Source: Aphelocoma coerulescens (Eukaryota > Chordata > Aves > Passeriformes > Corvidae). Taken from it: 64,000 bases of DNA. A model generated the notes under the pieces. That model was not told the DNA's origin. It made no database searches and was given only the letters and a program-made list of their open reading frames with translations. The translations under genes were made by a program, and so were the position numbers. The DNA is taken from positions 8,818,001 through 8,882,000 of the forward strand of contig NC_091013.1 of the NCBI RefSeq assembly GCF_041296385.1, in the 5' to 3' direction. Below, in pieces: positions 34,827-45,173 of the stretch; position 1 is the first letter of the stretch; every line of letters begins with the position of its first letter.

Positions 34827-37800
34827 TTCTTGTTCAATTAATTTTGACAATCCATAGAAGTTTGCTTGTTTTTTATGTAAATGTTGTAGCTGCATGGAAA
34901 ACAGGTCTCAGAAGAGAAAATAATTAAGGAGGCCAGAGTTTACTCTTAGTAATCCTGAAACAATGCATAAAATGCTTCTTTTTAAATAGAGTGATGATAT
35001 TTTCTTTGGAAAGTGCCAAGAACATTTCAAAATCAATTTCTGTTCCCATTCATTTACAGCTCTTGCACTTATTACACCGTCTGTCTTCATTTCACTGCTC
35101 TATACTACTCTGATGGGATGCATAGAGCTCTGCTGAGCTGTGCTAAAGATCCATCTGTAGCAGTTTATACTATTTTGCTTGTTAAGCATCCAAGAGGGAG
35201 GTAACAAATATTAAATGTATTGTACTCTGATTTGGTTTTTTTAGTAGGAGCAAGTTTTATGGGTATTTTGAAGTTATAAATTAAAATAATATGAAGTATT
35301 ATTATTGAACTTCAAACAAAAATATTTTGCTTTATTTTTGCACCCTCAAATGTGAAAGCTATGATCAAGGAAATATGTCTGGGATTTATCTTGCATGTGT
35401 GAATAGTCCCTCACTGCCATCAGTACTGTTCACAACATCATGGTCTAAGTTTGTTTCAGAATGCTGTTAAGCATTTTTGTTTTTCTAGTGTTTGATTTTC
35501 AAATAGCTTTCTTAAAAAAATAGAGGCAGAGGATATATAAAAATAATTCACAGCTTCATGAATTATGCAGGGCAACATTCTAGTTGATAAGGCAAAATGT
35601 TCAGGTACTAAGATATAAATTTGGATGGGATATTACAAAATTAGGCTCTGATTCAGTAAACCATATGGGTCAGAATTTTTGCTCACCAATTTGATATAAA
35701 AAGCTCATGCTTGAGTGGATCAGACCTATAGCACTCTGGCACAAGATTCCCCCCTTCCAGCTTTCTGTAAGTTGAGATTTCTCTGAAGTAAGCAGAATAA
35801 AGGCTGTGTAAAGGGCATTTTAAGCCACTTAAGGCTTCACAAAGTGATACTGAATGTCTGAAAAAAACCTACTGTCTTTCCCATACAAACATGGTTTTTA
35901 AAACATCTCTGTGTAAGGCAGATGATTCAAATTCTTCAATGATGAAAAAGGCAATGTCGATAAAGGAAATTATATGTATGTAATATTTATGCATAAACTT
36001 ACATTTTATATATATATATATGTATATATCAGATCAAATTTGAAAATAAAACTTGTTGTGATGAGTCTGAAAATAATTTTAAAATTGAGCCCTTCCTTTC
36101 TCTGATTATTACCTTTATTACTGCACCTCATTAAAAACAAACAAATCCAGTTATTCCTATTAATTTAGTGTTTGGTTTACTTGCAGGTTTCCACCCTGCT
36201 GTTTTAAAGCTAGCCTTTTTCGTGCCCACAGCATTGTTTTCATCGTTTGTGCAAAGAAGCAGCTCAAAAGTATTTTTTAGAATCACAATTTGTTTAGAAG
36301 GGTTTCCCTGCACTTGCTGCCTTCTCTTGCTGCTCTGTGTCAGAGCCAAATTATGAAGCAAAGCCATCAGCTCTCCAAGTCAAGTACTAATACACAGTTC
36401 GATGAGAAGCCTCTCCTTTGAAAGGGATGCTGGGCTCGGTCAGTAGTCACTGCAATAAAAACTTTGTGCTTGGAGTGCAGCTGCTGATGCTGGCGAGGCT
36501 GGACTGGCTGCCTCTCTGGATGCCCCACATTTGGATGTTTGTTATTCACTGCACAGTGACTTTCACAGATGTCACTGCTTGTTACCTACTGGGGAGAAAT
36601 TAAACCTCTGCATGTTGGCCAGTGTACAAACTGTTCCCTCTCTTTAATGTCACTTCGCCTTCCAGTCCACGCTGGCTCTGAGGCTCCAAGGCCCAGCTGG
36701 GGTGCTCAGTCACATGTTCCCATATCCACCTTTTCGATTTAGGCATTGTTGTGCTCAGCAGATGAAGTTAGCTTTCAAATATTTCTTCTGATTAGAACAA
36801 CTCTATCTCAGTAGGTGATCAGCCTGATGTTTTCAGGGACTCCCATTTGCATTAAGGTCCTGAACTCCTGTTTACATCAAGGTCCCATTCTTGCATAATG
36901 TTTCCTGGAGCTGCATCTGGATCAACCTTGGCTGTCACTCCAGTTGCTTTTCATGGCTTGGGTAGTTAAAAAAGATGAAAACCTAGTGTATCTGACCTCA
37001 CTGTACACAGGAATTTTCCACTGGCATTCTCCCCACCATTGCCAGAGAGAAAGGGTGAGAGAGGACATCTTCCAAGCACTTTATGGCCCAGTGATGACCT
37101 CTTCCTAAAGTAGCACCTGAGTAACTTCTGGAACAAGGTAATGAACCTCCTACTCTTCCAGCCCCATATTGATACCTGGCACACACATCATGGAGAGCAT
37201 GGACACTGCTTGGTGTCAGGCTGGAAGTGGGCTGGAAAAGGAGCTCTGTGGAACTCAAGCAACATTTTGCTGCTGACATTTTATGTCCTTGGATCCCTGT
37301 TCTTCACCCAATGGCCCACAGATGTGACTGTTAAACATGAGGTTGGGACAGAGGGTTACATGTGTTTGTAACATTATTAGTTAATTCTTTGTCAGTCCCA
37401 CTTTAATCCATGGCTGAGAAGGAAGGTTTCTGAAAAGACATCTCTGTCTCCAGCACGCTGCAGAGGGAAGACAAGTTCTGTAAAAGGTGATTCGCCAGGT
37501 GCAATTTTTTTCCATCACCAAAACCTCTCCCTGCCCTGCTTTGTTAAAAGTTTACACTCTTTGGTGCTTGCCTTGCAGGCCCAGAAAGCTCAGGTTTTTC
37601 TTCTCCCAAAGAGTTCCAAGCAGAGGATGAACAGACACTCTGATCACGGGGCAAAAGGGGTGGTGCAGGAGTGAGGAAATTGTGCTCTGAAATGCCACTG
37701 CCTCAATTAGTTTATTTTCTCCTCCATTGTCCTGTAGGCTGGAAGAAAGAGGGATGGCAGCTGGACCAGCTGGCAGTTTCTGGGGAAAGGTTGCATCTAG

Positions 37801-38390
37801 AAAGAAGGAAGGCATGGTAAAGCATGGCAGACAAAACAGATGTAGCCACGGGCAGGGGCAACGTGACATGAGCCAAGTGTATCCGTGTCACACTCAGTGT
37901 GTGCCACTTTCAGGTCTTTCACATCAGGCACAAGGATCATGTGTGATTTTGGAGCCTGTCCCTTAGGGCAGCATAAGAAGGATTAAAGACTTAAAATTGA
38001 GCCCTTTTTGTTTAAATAAATTCAAAAGATGCTTCCTTTTTCCAGCACTTTCTCCCCCGCGTAAGTTGAGGTTTTATGGTTTTAGGAATTAGTAATATCA
38101 CTACCAGCAGGTGACATAACTGAGATAAGAATTCATAAATGCATTTGGAACAAACAACTCCCTGTTACTGAAAATAAGATCAGTTATGTGATTAAAATGA
38201 ACGCAATCAAATTTGAAGCTTGAGGCACTGCGGCTAAACAAACATATCTCTAATCAGCAAATTATGTCCTTCCAAGGAACATTATAATTTCAAAATGGAG
38301 AAACTACATTAAAACTGCCTTCTTTAGTGAAGAAATGATTATGCAGCAATATTTACGCAGTCACAGATAGCGTCTTCTAAAGGGAATTCG
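34827..38390. other. Intergenic DNA, with a conserved-element-like tail
   Basis: No gene. A short (TA)n run lies at about 36007-36029. The last 300 bp (38050-38390) is complex, CpG-poor and rich in TAAT and ATTA words, like many vertebrate non-coding conserved elements, but that is impressionistic. Confidence 0.4.
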
Positions 38391-38391
38391 C

Positions 38392-38520
38392 GGGGATTTT
38401 CCCGATCCAGCTCCACGCCTCGCACCTCAGGCTCTGGTACAAGGGCGACCCCTGGCGGCCCATCCCCGCAATGGCCGGCCCGGCGCCCGCCGTGCGATTC
38501 CTCAAGCGCGCGTGGAAAAT
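38392..38520. promoter_or_regulatory. Small CpG-rich patch with a CTCF-like site
   Basis: About 130 bp of CpG-rich sequence in AT-rich surroundings. It contains GCGACCCCTGGCGG at 38445-38458, which on the minus strand reads CCGCCAGGGGTCGC, one mismatch from the CTCF core. No gene starts here that I can recognise. The assignment is inference from motif and composition only. Confidence 0.35.
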
Positions 38521-38743
38521 CCTGGGAAAAGCCCGGCTTCTCCCTTAGGAATTGGCCACAGGAGTATTTCTAATACAGGCCTCGGGGAGTTAGAGAGCTG
38601 GGGAAGGGAAAAGGAAGGGGAAGAGGCAAGGGAACAGGGAAAGAAAAAGAACAAAGAGGAAAAAAAGATGATCTACGTGTTACATTTTATGTTTCTCTTT
38701 GACATTTGCACACACAAGCAGTTTATTATCATTTTTACAAGTT

Positions 38744-39325
38744 CACAGAATCAAAGAATCATTAGGGTTAGAAGGGACCTCTGGAAATCACCCAGTCCAT
38801 CCCTCCTACCCAAAGTGGGGTCACCTGGAGCAGGTGACACAGGAACACATCCAGGTGGGTTTTGAATGTCTCCGGAGAGGGAGACTCCATGGCCATCCTG
38901 GGCAGCCTGTTTCAGTGCCCTGCCAGATTCGACATAAAGTTCTTCCTCATGCTGAGGTAGAACTCCTTGTGGTTTTGTTCAGAGCCATTACTCCTTGTTC
39001 TGTCACTGGGCCACTGTACAGAGTCTGTCACCATCCTCTTGGCACTTGCTTTGTGATATTTATATGCATTGGTGAGATCCCCTCTCAGTGTTCTCTCCAG
39101 ACTAAACAGGCCCAGCTCCCGCAGTCTCTCCTCATAAGAGAGATGCTCCAGACCCCTCCAGGCCATTTTTGTGGCCTCTGCTGGACCATCTCCAATAGCT
39201 CCATGTCTCCCATGTACTGAGGAGCCCAGACCTGGACACAGCACTCCAGATGTGGCCTCTCTAGGGTTGAGCAGAGGGAAAGGTTCCCCTCCCTGACCTG
39301 CTGGCCACACTCTACCCAGGGCACC
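38744..39325 (-). mobile_element. CR1 LINE, 3' portion (split by an LTR)
   Basis: A well-preserved CR1 3' region on the minus strand. On plus: 'tcatagaatc'-type end near 38745, 'catccaggtgggttttgaatg' near 38849, 'gttcttcctcatgctgaggt' near 38939, and 'agcactccagatgtggcctc' near 39240. It stops abruptly at the target duplication GCACC (39321-39325). The remainder resumes at 40599, so both pieces are one CR1 copy interrupted by the solo LTR at 39326-40598. Confidence 0.92.
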
Positions 39326-40598
39326 TGTAGTGGTTTGGTGTAAAATACTCATTACTGTTTATCTTCTGTGAGATAAGAATTAGGAGAAATGCAAAGCAGG
39401 CACCAAACTTGAAAGAATATAAAGAAGTTTATTAACAGACCTAAAAGAAGGAAAAAAAATTATACCACACCTTCAGAACTCTCCTCCTCCCCCCACCTTC
39501 CTCCCTTCTCCCACTGACAATGTAAAAAGACAACCCTTAGGATGTTCAGTCTGTTCACCACTTCCATAATAACCTTGTTCAGTCCATTTAGAAAGAGAAG
39601 TCTCTTCTTGCTCGTGCTATGAAAACATTATCACAACGAGACAGCCACCCACTTCCAAATATTGTTCAGTCCATTTAGGAAGAGGAGTCTCTCTGCTCGC
39701 ATGTGAGTCCCTTCCCCTGACTTGCAGCTTTTCCCACAACTGCTTTTGAGGGTCCACTCTTGAAGGTTTTTGGGGTACAATTTTAAGGTTGAGCCGTTCA
39801 GGAACAAAAACCAGAGGCCCTTCTCATTCCCTGGGAGCAAAGGGTCTTCCTCATCTTCATCGTTAGGACTATCTCTGGGAGCATCTCTAGGGACTGAAGT
39901 TTTCTCCTTTCCCATTTGGAGCAACAGTCCTCATCTGGTCCATCTCTCCCTGTCCAAACTTCTCATGAAATTACAGCTGCTTCAGCATCTGCCTATCTCA
40001 GTGCAGGTGCTTTTGCTTACGAGTTGTACACTCCACCCCCCACATCTTCATGAAATTACAACGGGATACTCTGATATATCATAGCTTCACAACAGACTTT
40101 CAGCTTTAAGCATCTCCTCTCTCTTTTCCCTCAGGTTTTCAGCTCTTCACAGCAATAAAAGGGTTAACCTCACCTCAGCCTTGCAGCTTTGCAGCTGGAA
40201 TGTTTCTTATCGAAGTGGAGAGGGGGGAGCCGAGCCACTCCGGCTGCCCATGGCAAGGCAGTGGGGGGGGGGGGGGTTCCACGGCTGGAACAGGTCCATC
40301 AGCTCCAGGATGGCCGTGGCCCGGCCCAGCCTGGCTCAAGCAGGGCCTGGCCGGGCCCGCTGGCCCCTGCACGGGGCCTGCAGCCACCTGTCCCAGCGCT
40401 GGAAACGAGAGAGAGCTTGGGGGGGAGTTTGTCTATTCTTAAGTGTGCATCACAGAGGCGGTCACAACTTTAAGTGGCTTAAAGAATTGTCCATATTCAA
40501 ACTGGCCAGCTGATAGGTTCTATCAGGACCCAGAGGAAGCTGTAAGAACCCCTTTGCAAGGACATCCCTTCCGGGACTATGCTTGCTAACCTATGACA
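39326..40598 (-). mobile_element. Solo LTR inserted in a CR1
   Basis: The ends are TGTAGTGGTT and CTATGACA (TG...CA). The 5-bp direct repeat GCACC lies at 39321-39325 and 40599-40603. A poly(A) signal reads AATAAA on the minus strand near 39430, so U3 begins at 40598. The flanks rejoin precisely as one CR1. The U3 side is GC-rich and carries a 14-G run at 40263-40276. There is no viral coding region. The similar termini suggest it belongs to the same broad family as the LTR at 29164, but in terms of ends only. Confidence 0.9.
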
Positions 40599-40935
40599 GC
40601 ACCCCATGATCCCATTGGCTCTCCTGGCTACAAAGACACACTGGCAGCTCAGGGTCAATTTGTCACAAACCAAGACTCCCAGGTGCTTCCCAGCAGAGCT
40701 GTTCTCCAACAGATCAGCCTCCAACCTGTGCTGGTACTTGGAGGTATTCCTCCCCAGGTGCAGGACCCTACACTTGCCCTTATTGAACCTCATTAGGTTT
40801 CTCTCTGCCCAACTCTCCAGTCTATCAAGGTCCCACTGAATGGCAGCACAGCCTTCAGGTGTATCAGGCATTCCCTCCAATTTTGTATCATCAGCAAACT
40901 TGCTGAGGGTGCATTTGATCTCTTCGTCCAGGGTT
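40599..40935 (-). mobile_element. CR1 LINE, 5'-ward portion of the split copy
   Basis: This continues the CR1 broken at 39325. The minus-strand frame at 40497-40880 includes the CR1 reverse-transcriptase region motif (NLMRFNKGKCRVLHLG), seen in many CR1 elements. The copy is 5'-truncated near 40935. Confidence 0.92.
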
Positions 40936-41899
40936 CTATGTTATTCTTTCCTTTGAGGCATCTTAATTAGAATGCCAATGATGTTATAGGATAGAAAGAC
41001 TCTCCCAGAATTAAAAATGCATACTGCATTTTGTTTACATGCTGACGTGTCAAATGCTCCCAATTATACATAAAAACTCTGGATGTCTTGAAATTTTCTG
41101 TGTTTTATTCTGCAGCTTACCTGTATGATAGTGCACAGGGAGCTGGTCTGCCTGCTTTCAGGACTGACATCCATGAAGATGACCATGAGACCATGCTCAG
41201 GTCCCTTGACACATGAGACTATAAAAGTTCATATATTTAATAAATATATGAAAGACTAATACTTGCTTGCCATGGAAGTTTAGTCCTAAAAGCATTTATT
41301 TGGAAATTACATTTTTACTATTGTTTCCTTCTCCTCCTCTCCCTTCTTCTCTTCCTCACTGTCCTCACAGTTCTTTCCTCACAGATCCTCAGTTCCCCTT
41401 GCAGTATTTTCCCTCTCCTCACAGGCCTCCCCTCCAGCTCCACTGCTGCCAGGGTGGGCCAAAGACACAGCTCTGCCTGTGCCTAGAGTGACTTCTCAGC
41501 TGCCTGGGAGACACAGGCAATGCTCCCACTTTGGAAGAGGAGTGAAGGGAGAAAAGTACGAGATATGTGTAGACAAGGCCATCTCCCAGCACCCAAACTC
41601 TGTTCAGGGGTGTCTGAGCCTCCAGCCGTGAGTCAAGATTTGATGGGCAGAAATAGGGGACGCGATGGCTTCCACAGGCCTTTGGGTGTTCACTTTATGG
41701 AACAACCATCCGATAAAGAACAGCTTGAGGAAAAGACGCTGCAATGGAACTGCTGATTTCAGCAGCATCTTTTGAACCACGTTCAAAGATGTTCCAGGGC
41801 ATGGGAAAGGATGCAGGGAGGAAGAGATGGCAAGAGCATCAGAAGAAGAGAAGACAGGGAGGTGCCAAGTGTCTAAGGACAAGTGTAACCGCTCTAAAC
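40936..41899. other. Intergenic DNA with a pyrimidine-rich stretch
   Basis: A C/T-rich stretch runs from about 41325 to 41440. The frame at 41604-41882 on minus shows no recognisable domain. Confidence 0.4.
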
Positions 41900-42029
41900 A
41901 TCAACTGGAGCATGAACTTCATCTCTTTGTTACACAGGGGAGATGGAGCCAAGGGGCACCATCCTCCAACACAGTCCTGCCCAGATCCTCACAGACACAG
42001 GATTTCTCAAAGCAAATCAACAATTTTAT

Positions 42030-42343
42030 TAACAGATGGACAAGGGGGAAATCTCTTCTGTGCCTCCTGGCAGGGGGAGCATCACAACTGGGACCATTTG
42101 CAGAGGCTGTGCAGGAAGCAGGGACTTGGACTCTGTTTGCCTTCTCAGGTGGGAGAGGAAGAAGCATGGCACATTCTGTGGCTGCTGCTCCCCATGGCTG
42201 CAGTGGTGTCAGCAGATCCTCCACAGTGCCCAGCTCTGGTGGAAGAAGTGCACAGTGATTGGTCTCAGGGGCATGAGCAGCAGGCAGTCAGTGATGTTGT
42301 TCTTGCAAGTGCTCAGGACTTTGTAAGTGCTGCCAGCTCCCAT
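42030..42343 (-). pseudogene. Decayed ITPRIPL1-like downstream exon remnant
   Basis: On the minus strand from 42343 one frame gives residues such as CLLLMPLRPI and, after an in-frame TGA at 42208-42206, NVPCFFLSHLRR followed by SLL. I recall comparable spacing of a 'LLVPL.P' segment and an 'N.LCFLHH...RR' segment in the central part of bird ITPRIPL1-like proteins. A TAA then falls at the AATAAA poly(A)-like signal at 42025-42030. The stop codon, the short length and the missing remainder of the Mab-21-like domain point to a broken gene. It probably belongs with the exon at 42410-42814, but no clean acceptor was found. Confidence 0.4.
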
Positions 42344-42409
42344 GGCTGGATGCAGCCATCAGAATGTTGTTTGTGAGAAGGACAAGGTAAAAGCAGTGAA
42401 GGTCCCTAC

Positions 42410-42814
42410 CTTATCCAAGGGCTTGTCCTCCTCCTCCATCTGCTCCTGGGCACTCCAGGTGGTTTTCCCCTGGCTGCCACTGTCAGAACCAGCTCTCCTC
42501 TGACTGGGCAGCCAGTAGATCCCAAAGAGTGTGAGGATAATTTCTACACAATCCCAGAACCACCACTGCTGGCAGGCTGAGAGGAGAATGCTTTCCTGGG
42601 TGGGTCTGCTCTGCTCCTGCATCCTCTGCTCCTGCATCCTCTGCTCCTTCATCCTATGCTCCATCTTCTGCAGCTTGGCCATCTCCTGGCTGCGCTGCTC
42701 CTCATGCTGCCTCAGGAGCTCTTCCGTGACCTTCACTGCCGGGAGATCAACACTCAGTGTGTATTGGAAGATGCCCGCCACCGTCAGGATTTTGGTGATG
42801 CTTGCAGCCATGGC
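42410..42814 (-). CDS. ITPRIPL1-like N-terminal exon (left copy), probably truncated
   Basis: The ATG is at 42811, three bases after a pyrimidine-rich CAG acceptor, so the start sits at the front of an exon. The frame gives 134 codons before a candidate donor (AAG|GTAGGG at 42410). Residues 4-20 are hydrophobic, like a signal or anchor segment. Residues 28-68 are charged and probably coiled-coil, with a tandem RMQEQ repeat. Residues 82-100 form a tryptophan-rich membrane-like segment (QWWFWDCVEIILTLFGIYW), and 105-130 is acidic. This order resembles the N-terminus of ITPRIPL1-like proteins, which are expanded in birds. The function of these proteins is poorly known; the named mammalian ITPRIP binds the IP3 receptor. 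Without splicing, the frame stops at 42359. It may be a pseudogene. Confidence 0.5.
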
Positions 42815-43735
42815 CTGGAGGAAGAGGAGGGAGAGAAGGGGCTCAACAGGGCTGGGTGACGGGAAGATGGTAGCTGGGGCAGTGGAGGCAGGAGATGCAG
42901 GGTCCAGGGATGGGTGGGAGAGGGGATGCAGAAGCCTGGAAGCAGCCAGGAGAAGGTTGTGGAACTCTCTGGGGATGGGGGCACATCCCCCCGGGCACTG
43001 GCTGTAGCTGGCAGCCCTGGGCACCTCTGCGCCTGGCTCTGAGGGAGGCAACTGCCATTCCCAAAACTGTCTCCACAGCCCCTGAACCCTCTCCCCAGAC
43101 TTAGAAGCTCCCCCTGGGTGCTGGTGCTTCTTGTGTGTCCCTTAGCCCAGGCTTCCTGTCTCCTGCCCCACTCACTGCTGCCCTAAGCCACACTGCCGTG
43201 GTGACACTGCCACAGAGGGCATCTGGGAACATGTCACCTTTTGTGTCAGACACTGGAGACCCACAGTGACACACTGCCCAGACAGCTGGGGCTTCGGATG
43301 GAACTCACATGGAACCAGAGAGTTTATGACCTTTGGAAGAAGGGGCAGCCACTCTGGAGCACAGCACAACTGTTGTGGGGTTGTGCAGGGAGGAAATCAG
43401 AAGGGTCAAAGCCCAACTAAAACTTAATCTGGTTATATATTAACTGCCCTATTAGAGAATAAAAATGTTCCTATAAATTCATTAGGAACAAAAGGAGGGT
43501 TCAGAAGAATCTCCATCCTTTATTGGATGGGGGTGAAATATAGTGAGAAGGAATGAGGAAGAGACTGAGGTATTTAATGCCTTCATTGCCTCAGTCTTTA
43601 GAGTAAGGCCAGTTGTTCTCCACGTACCCAGGCCCCTGAACTGGAAAACAGAGATGAGGAGCAGGCAGGAAACAGCACCTGGGCAGAGGCACCCAAGCAG
43701 GATGCAGGCACTGTTAAACTCACTGTTCACACAGA
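42650..43735. repeat. Segmental duplication, left copy
   Basis: Similarity to 43780-45260 is continuous through the ITPRIPL1-like exon, the upstream non-coding DNA and the start of a plus-strand CR1. Examples are the 'ctctccccagacttagaagc' segment (43090) against 'ctctccccagccttagaagc' (44110), and 'catggaaccagag' in both. This copy is CpG-poor. The left boundary is approximate. Confidence 0.85.
43320..43730 (+). mobile_element. CR1 LINE ORF2 fragment (left copy)
   Basis: In translation on plus, the region carries a CR1 ORF2 segment that includes 'DLWKKG'-like residues near 43333 and 'EVFNAFIASVF' near 43567, both within the part preceding the reverse transcriptase. It is truncated. It preserves the empty site (GAACA at 43486-43490) where its paralogue at 44527 carries an LTR. 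Confidence 0.8.
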
Positions 43736-43792
43736 CTAATCAAGAGCTATTCCCAGCTGCCCAGTCACTTGAGTATTTACAGTGTTTCTCAC

Positions 43793-43936
43793 CAGCCAAG
43801 TCATCTCCTGGTTGGGCTGTTCCTCATGATGCCTCAGGACCTCTTCTGTGGCCTTCACTGCCTGGGCATCTGCCCTCAGCCCATATTGGAGGATGGCCAG
43901 CACCAGCAGGATTTTGGCAATCCTTCCTGCCATGGC
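43793..43936 (-). CDS. ITPRIPL1-like N-terminal exon (right copy), short
   Basis: Paralogue of 42410-42814. The ATG is at 43933, directly after a CAG acceptor. The 47 codons to a candidate donor (CTG|GTGAGA) encode a hydrophobic start (residues 4-20, including ILLVLAILQYGL) and the charged EVLRHHEEQPNQEM stretch. The tryptophan-rich membrane segment and acidic tail of the left copy are absent. If unspliced, the frame stops at 43736. With no downstream exon visible it is either a fragment of a gene whose other exons are elsewhere or a dead duplicate. The upstream DNA is CpG-rich and could be a promoter. Confidence 0.4.
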
Positions 43937-44029
43937 CTGGACGAAGAGAAGGGAGAGAAGGGGCTCAGCGGAGCTGGGTAGCAGGGAGATGGTGGCTGGG
44001 GCAGCGGGTAGGAAATGCAGGGCCCAGGC

Positions 44030-44330
44030 ACAGGGCACGTCCCCGCAGCCCTGAGAGCACTGGCCCCGAGGGCGGCCCCTGCCCTGCCCGAGGTGCTCTC
44101 CACAGCCCCGCACCCTCTCCCCAGCCTTAGAAGCTCCCCCGGGTGCTGGTGCTCCTGGCCTGGCCCTCGCTCAGCCCAGCCGTGCCCCGCCTGCCGCACT
44201 CCCCGCTGGCTGAGCCGCACTGCAGCGGCGGCACTGCAGCGTGCGCTGTGTGGGGACGTGTCCGCTCCGATGTCACAGACACCAGGGCTCCATGGCCGCA
44301 CCCCGCCCAGCCGGCCGGGGCACTGGGTGC
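44030..44330. promoter_or_regulatory. CpG-rich segment upstream of the right ITPRIPL1-like copy
   Basis: Many CpGs remain here, whereas the aligned part of the left copy (43080-43310) has mostly lost them. It lies immediately upstream of the minus-strand exon at 43793-43936, so it could be its promoter. This is inference from composition. Confidence 0.35.
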
Positions 44331-44344
44331 AACTCAGGTGGAAC

Positions 44345-44526
44345 TCTCATGGAACCAGAGTTCATGACCTTTGGAAGAAGGGGCAGCCACTTGGGATAAC
44401 TGCACAGCTGTCATGGGGTTGTGCAGAGAGAAAATCAGAAGGGCCGAAGCCTGACTGGAAGTTAATTTGGCCCTAAAAGTGCCCTAAAAGATAATAAAAA
44501 CTGTTTCCATAAGTACATTAGCAACA
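44345..44526 (+). mobile_element. CR1 LINE ORF2, part before an LTR insertion
   Basis: The translation on plus includes HDLWKKGQPLG near 44367 and ERKSEGPKPDWKL near 44428, corresponding to CR1 ORF2. It is broken at 44526 by a solo LTR and resumes at 45174. Confidence 0.8.
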
Positions 44527-45173
44527 TGTACCGGTTTGGCCAAATTTAGAAATATATACTCTGAGAGAAGGCACAACCACCCCTCCCCCACCAGGTTCAG
44601 GAAAAAAAAATAAATTTTCCTCGAAGGAAAGTGAAGAAGATAAAACTATTTATTTAACAAACACACGGGAAAGGAAAATGAGGTTAAATGGTAAAATCTT
44701 TCACTGTGGAGGAAAAACCTGGGAAAGTGTTCGAGTCTTCCCTTTGGTCTCCTCGGAGCTGGGGCTTGGCCCAGGGCCAGGCCCTCTGTGCTTGGTGGAA
44801 AGTCCTCCCGATGTGCTCTGAGGTTGAAAGCAGTCCAGTAGCAAAGGGAGAAAAATCCGGAATTCTAGAGAAGGAAAAGCAAAGTCCAACTCTCCGTCTC
44901 TCTCCGGAGAACCAGAAACTGAAAACCACTGGCCAAAAGCTGACTGGAACACAGCAAGCCGGGTGCTTCCTCGCTCTCCTGCCGCAGCTGGGAAGAAAAA
45001 AACCTCCTATCTTTATGTGACCTTGAACAAGCTGCAAACTGCTTTGAGAAAGTTTTGCTCAGTTTTTTTCTTCTCCCTCTCAGGCTCAGTTTAGAGGCAT
45101 AGAAAGGCACAAAAATTAATTTCTGGGCATAGGCAGCGATATGGGATACATATCATAACGTCACCCCAAGACA
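44527..45173 (-). mobile_element. Solo LTR inserted into CR1 of the right duplicate
   Basis: The ends are TGTACCGGTT and CCCAAGACA. CAACA is duplicated at 44522-44526 and 45174-45178. The paralogous left copy has the undisturbed sequence ATTAG-GAACA-AAAGGAGGG at 43481-43499, which independently confirms both boundaries. An AATAAA-type signal is on the minus strand near 44652, so the element is oriented minus. There are no internal genes. Confidence 0.92.
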
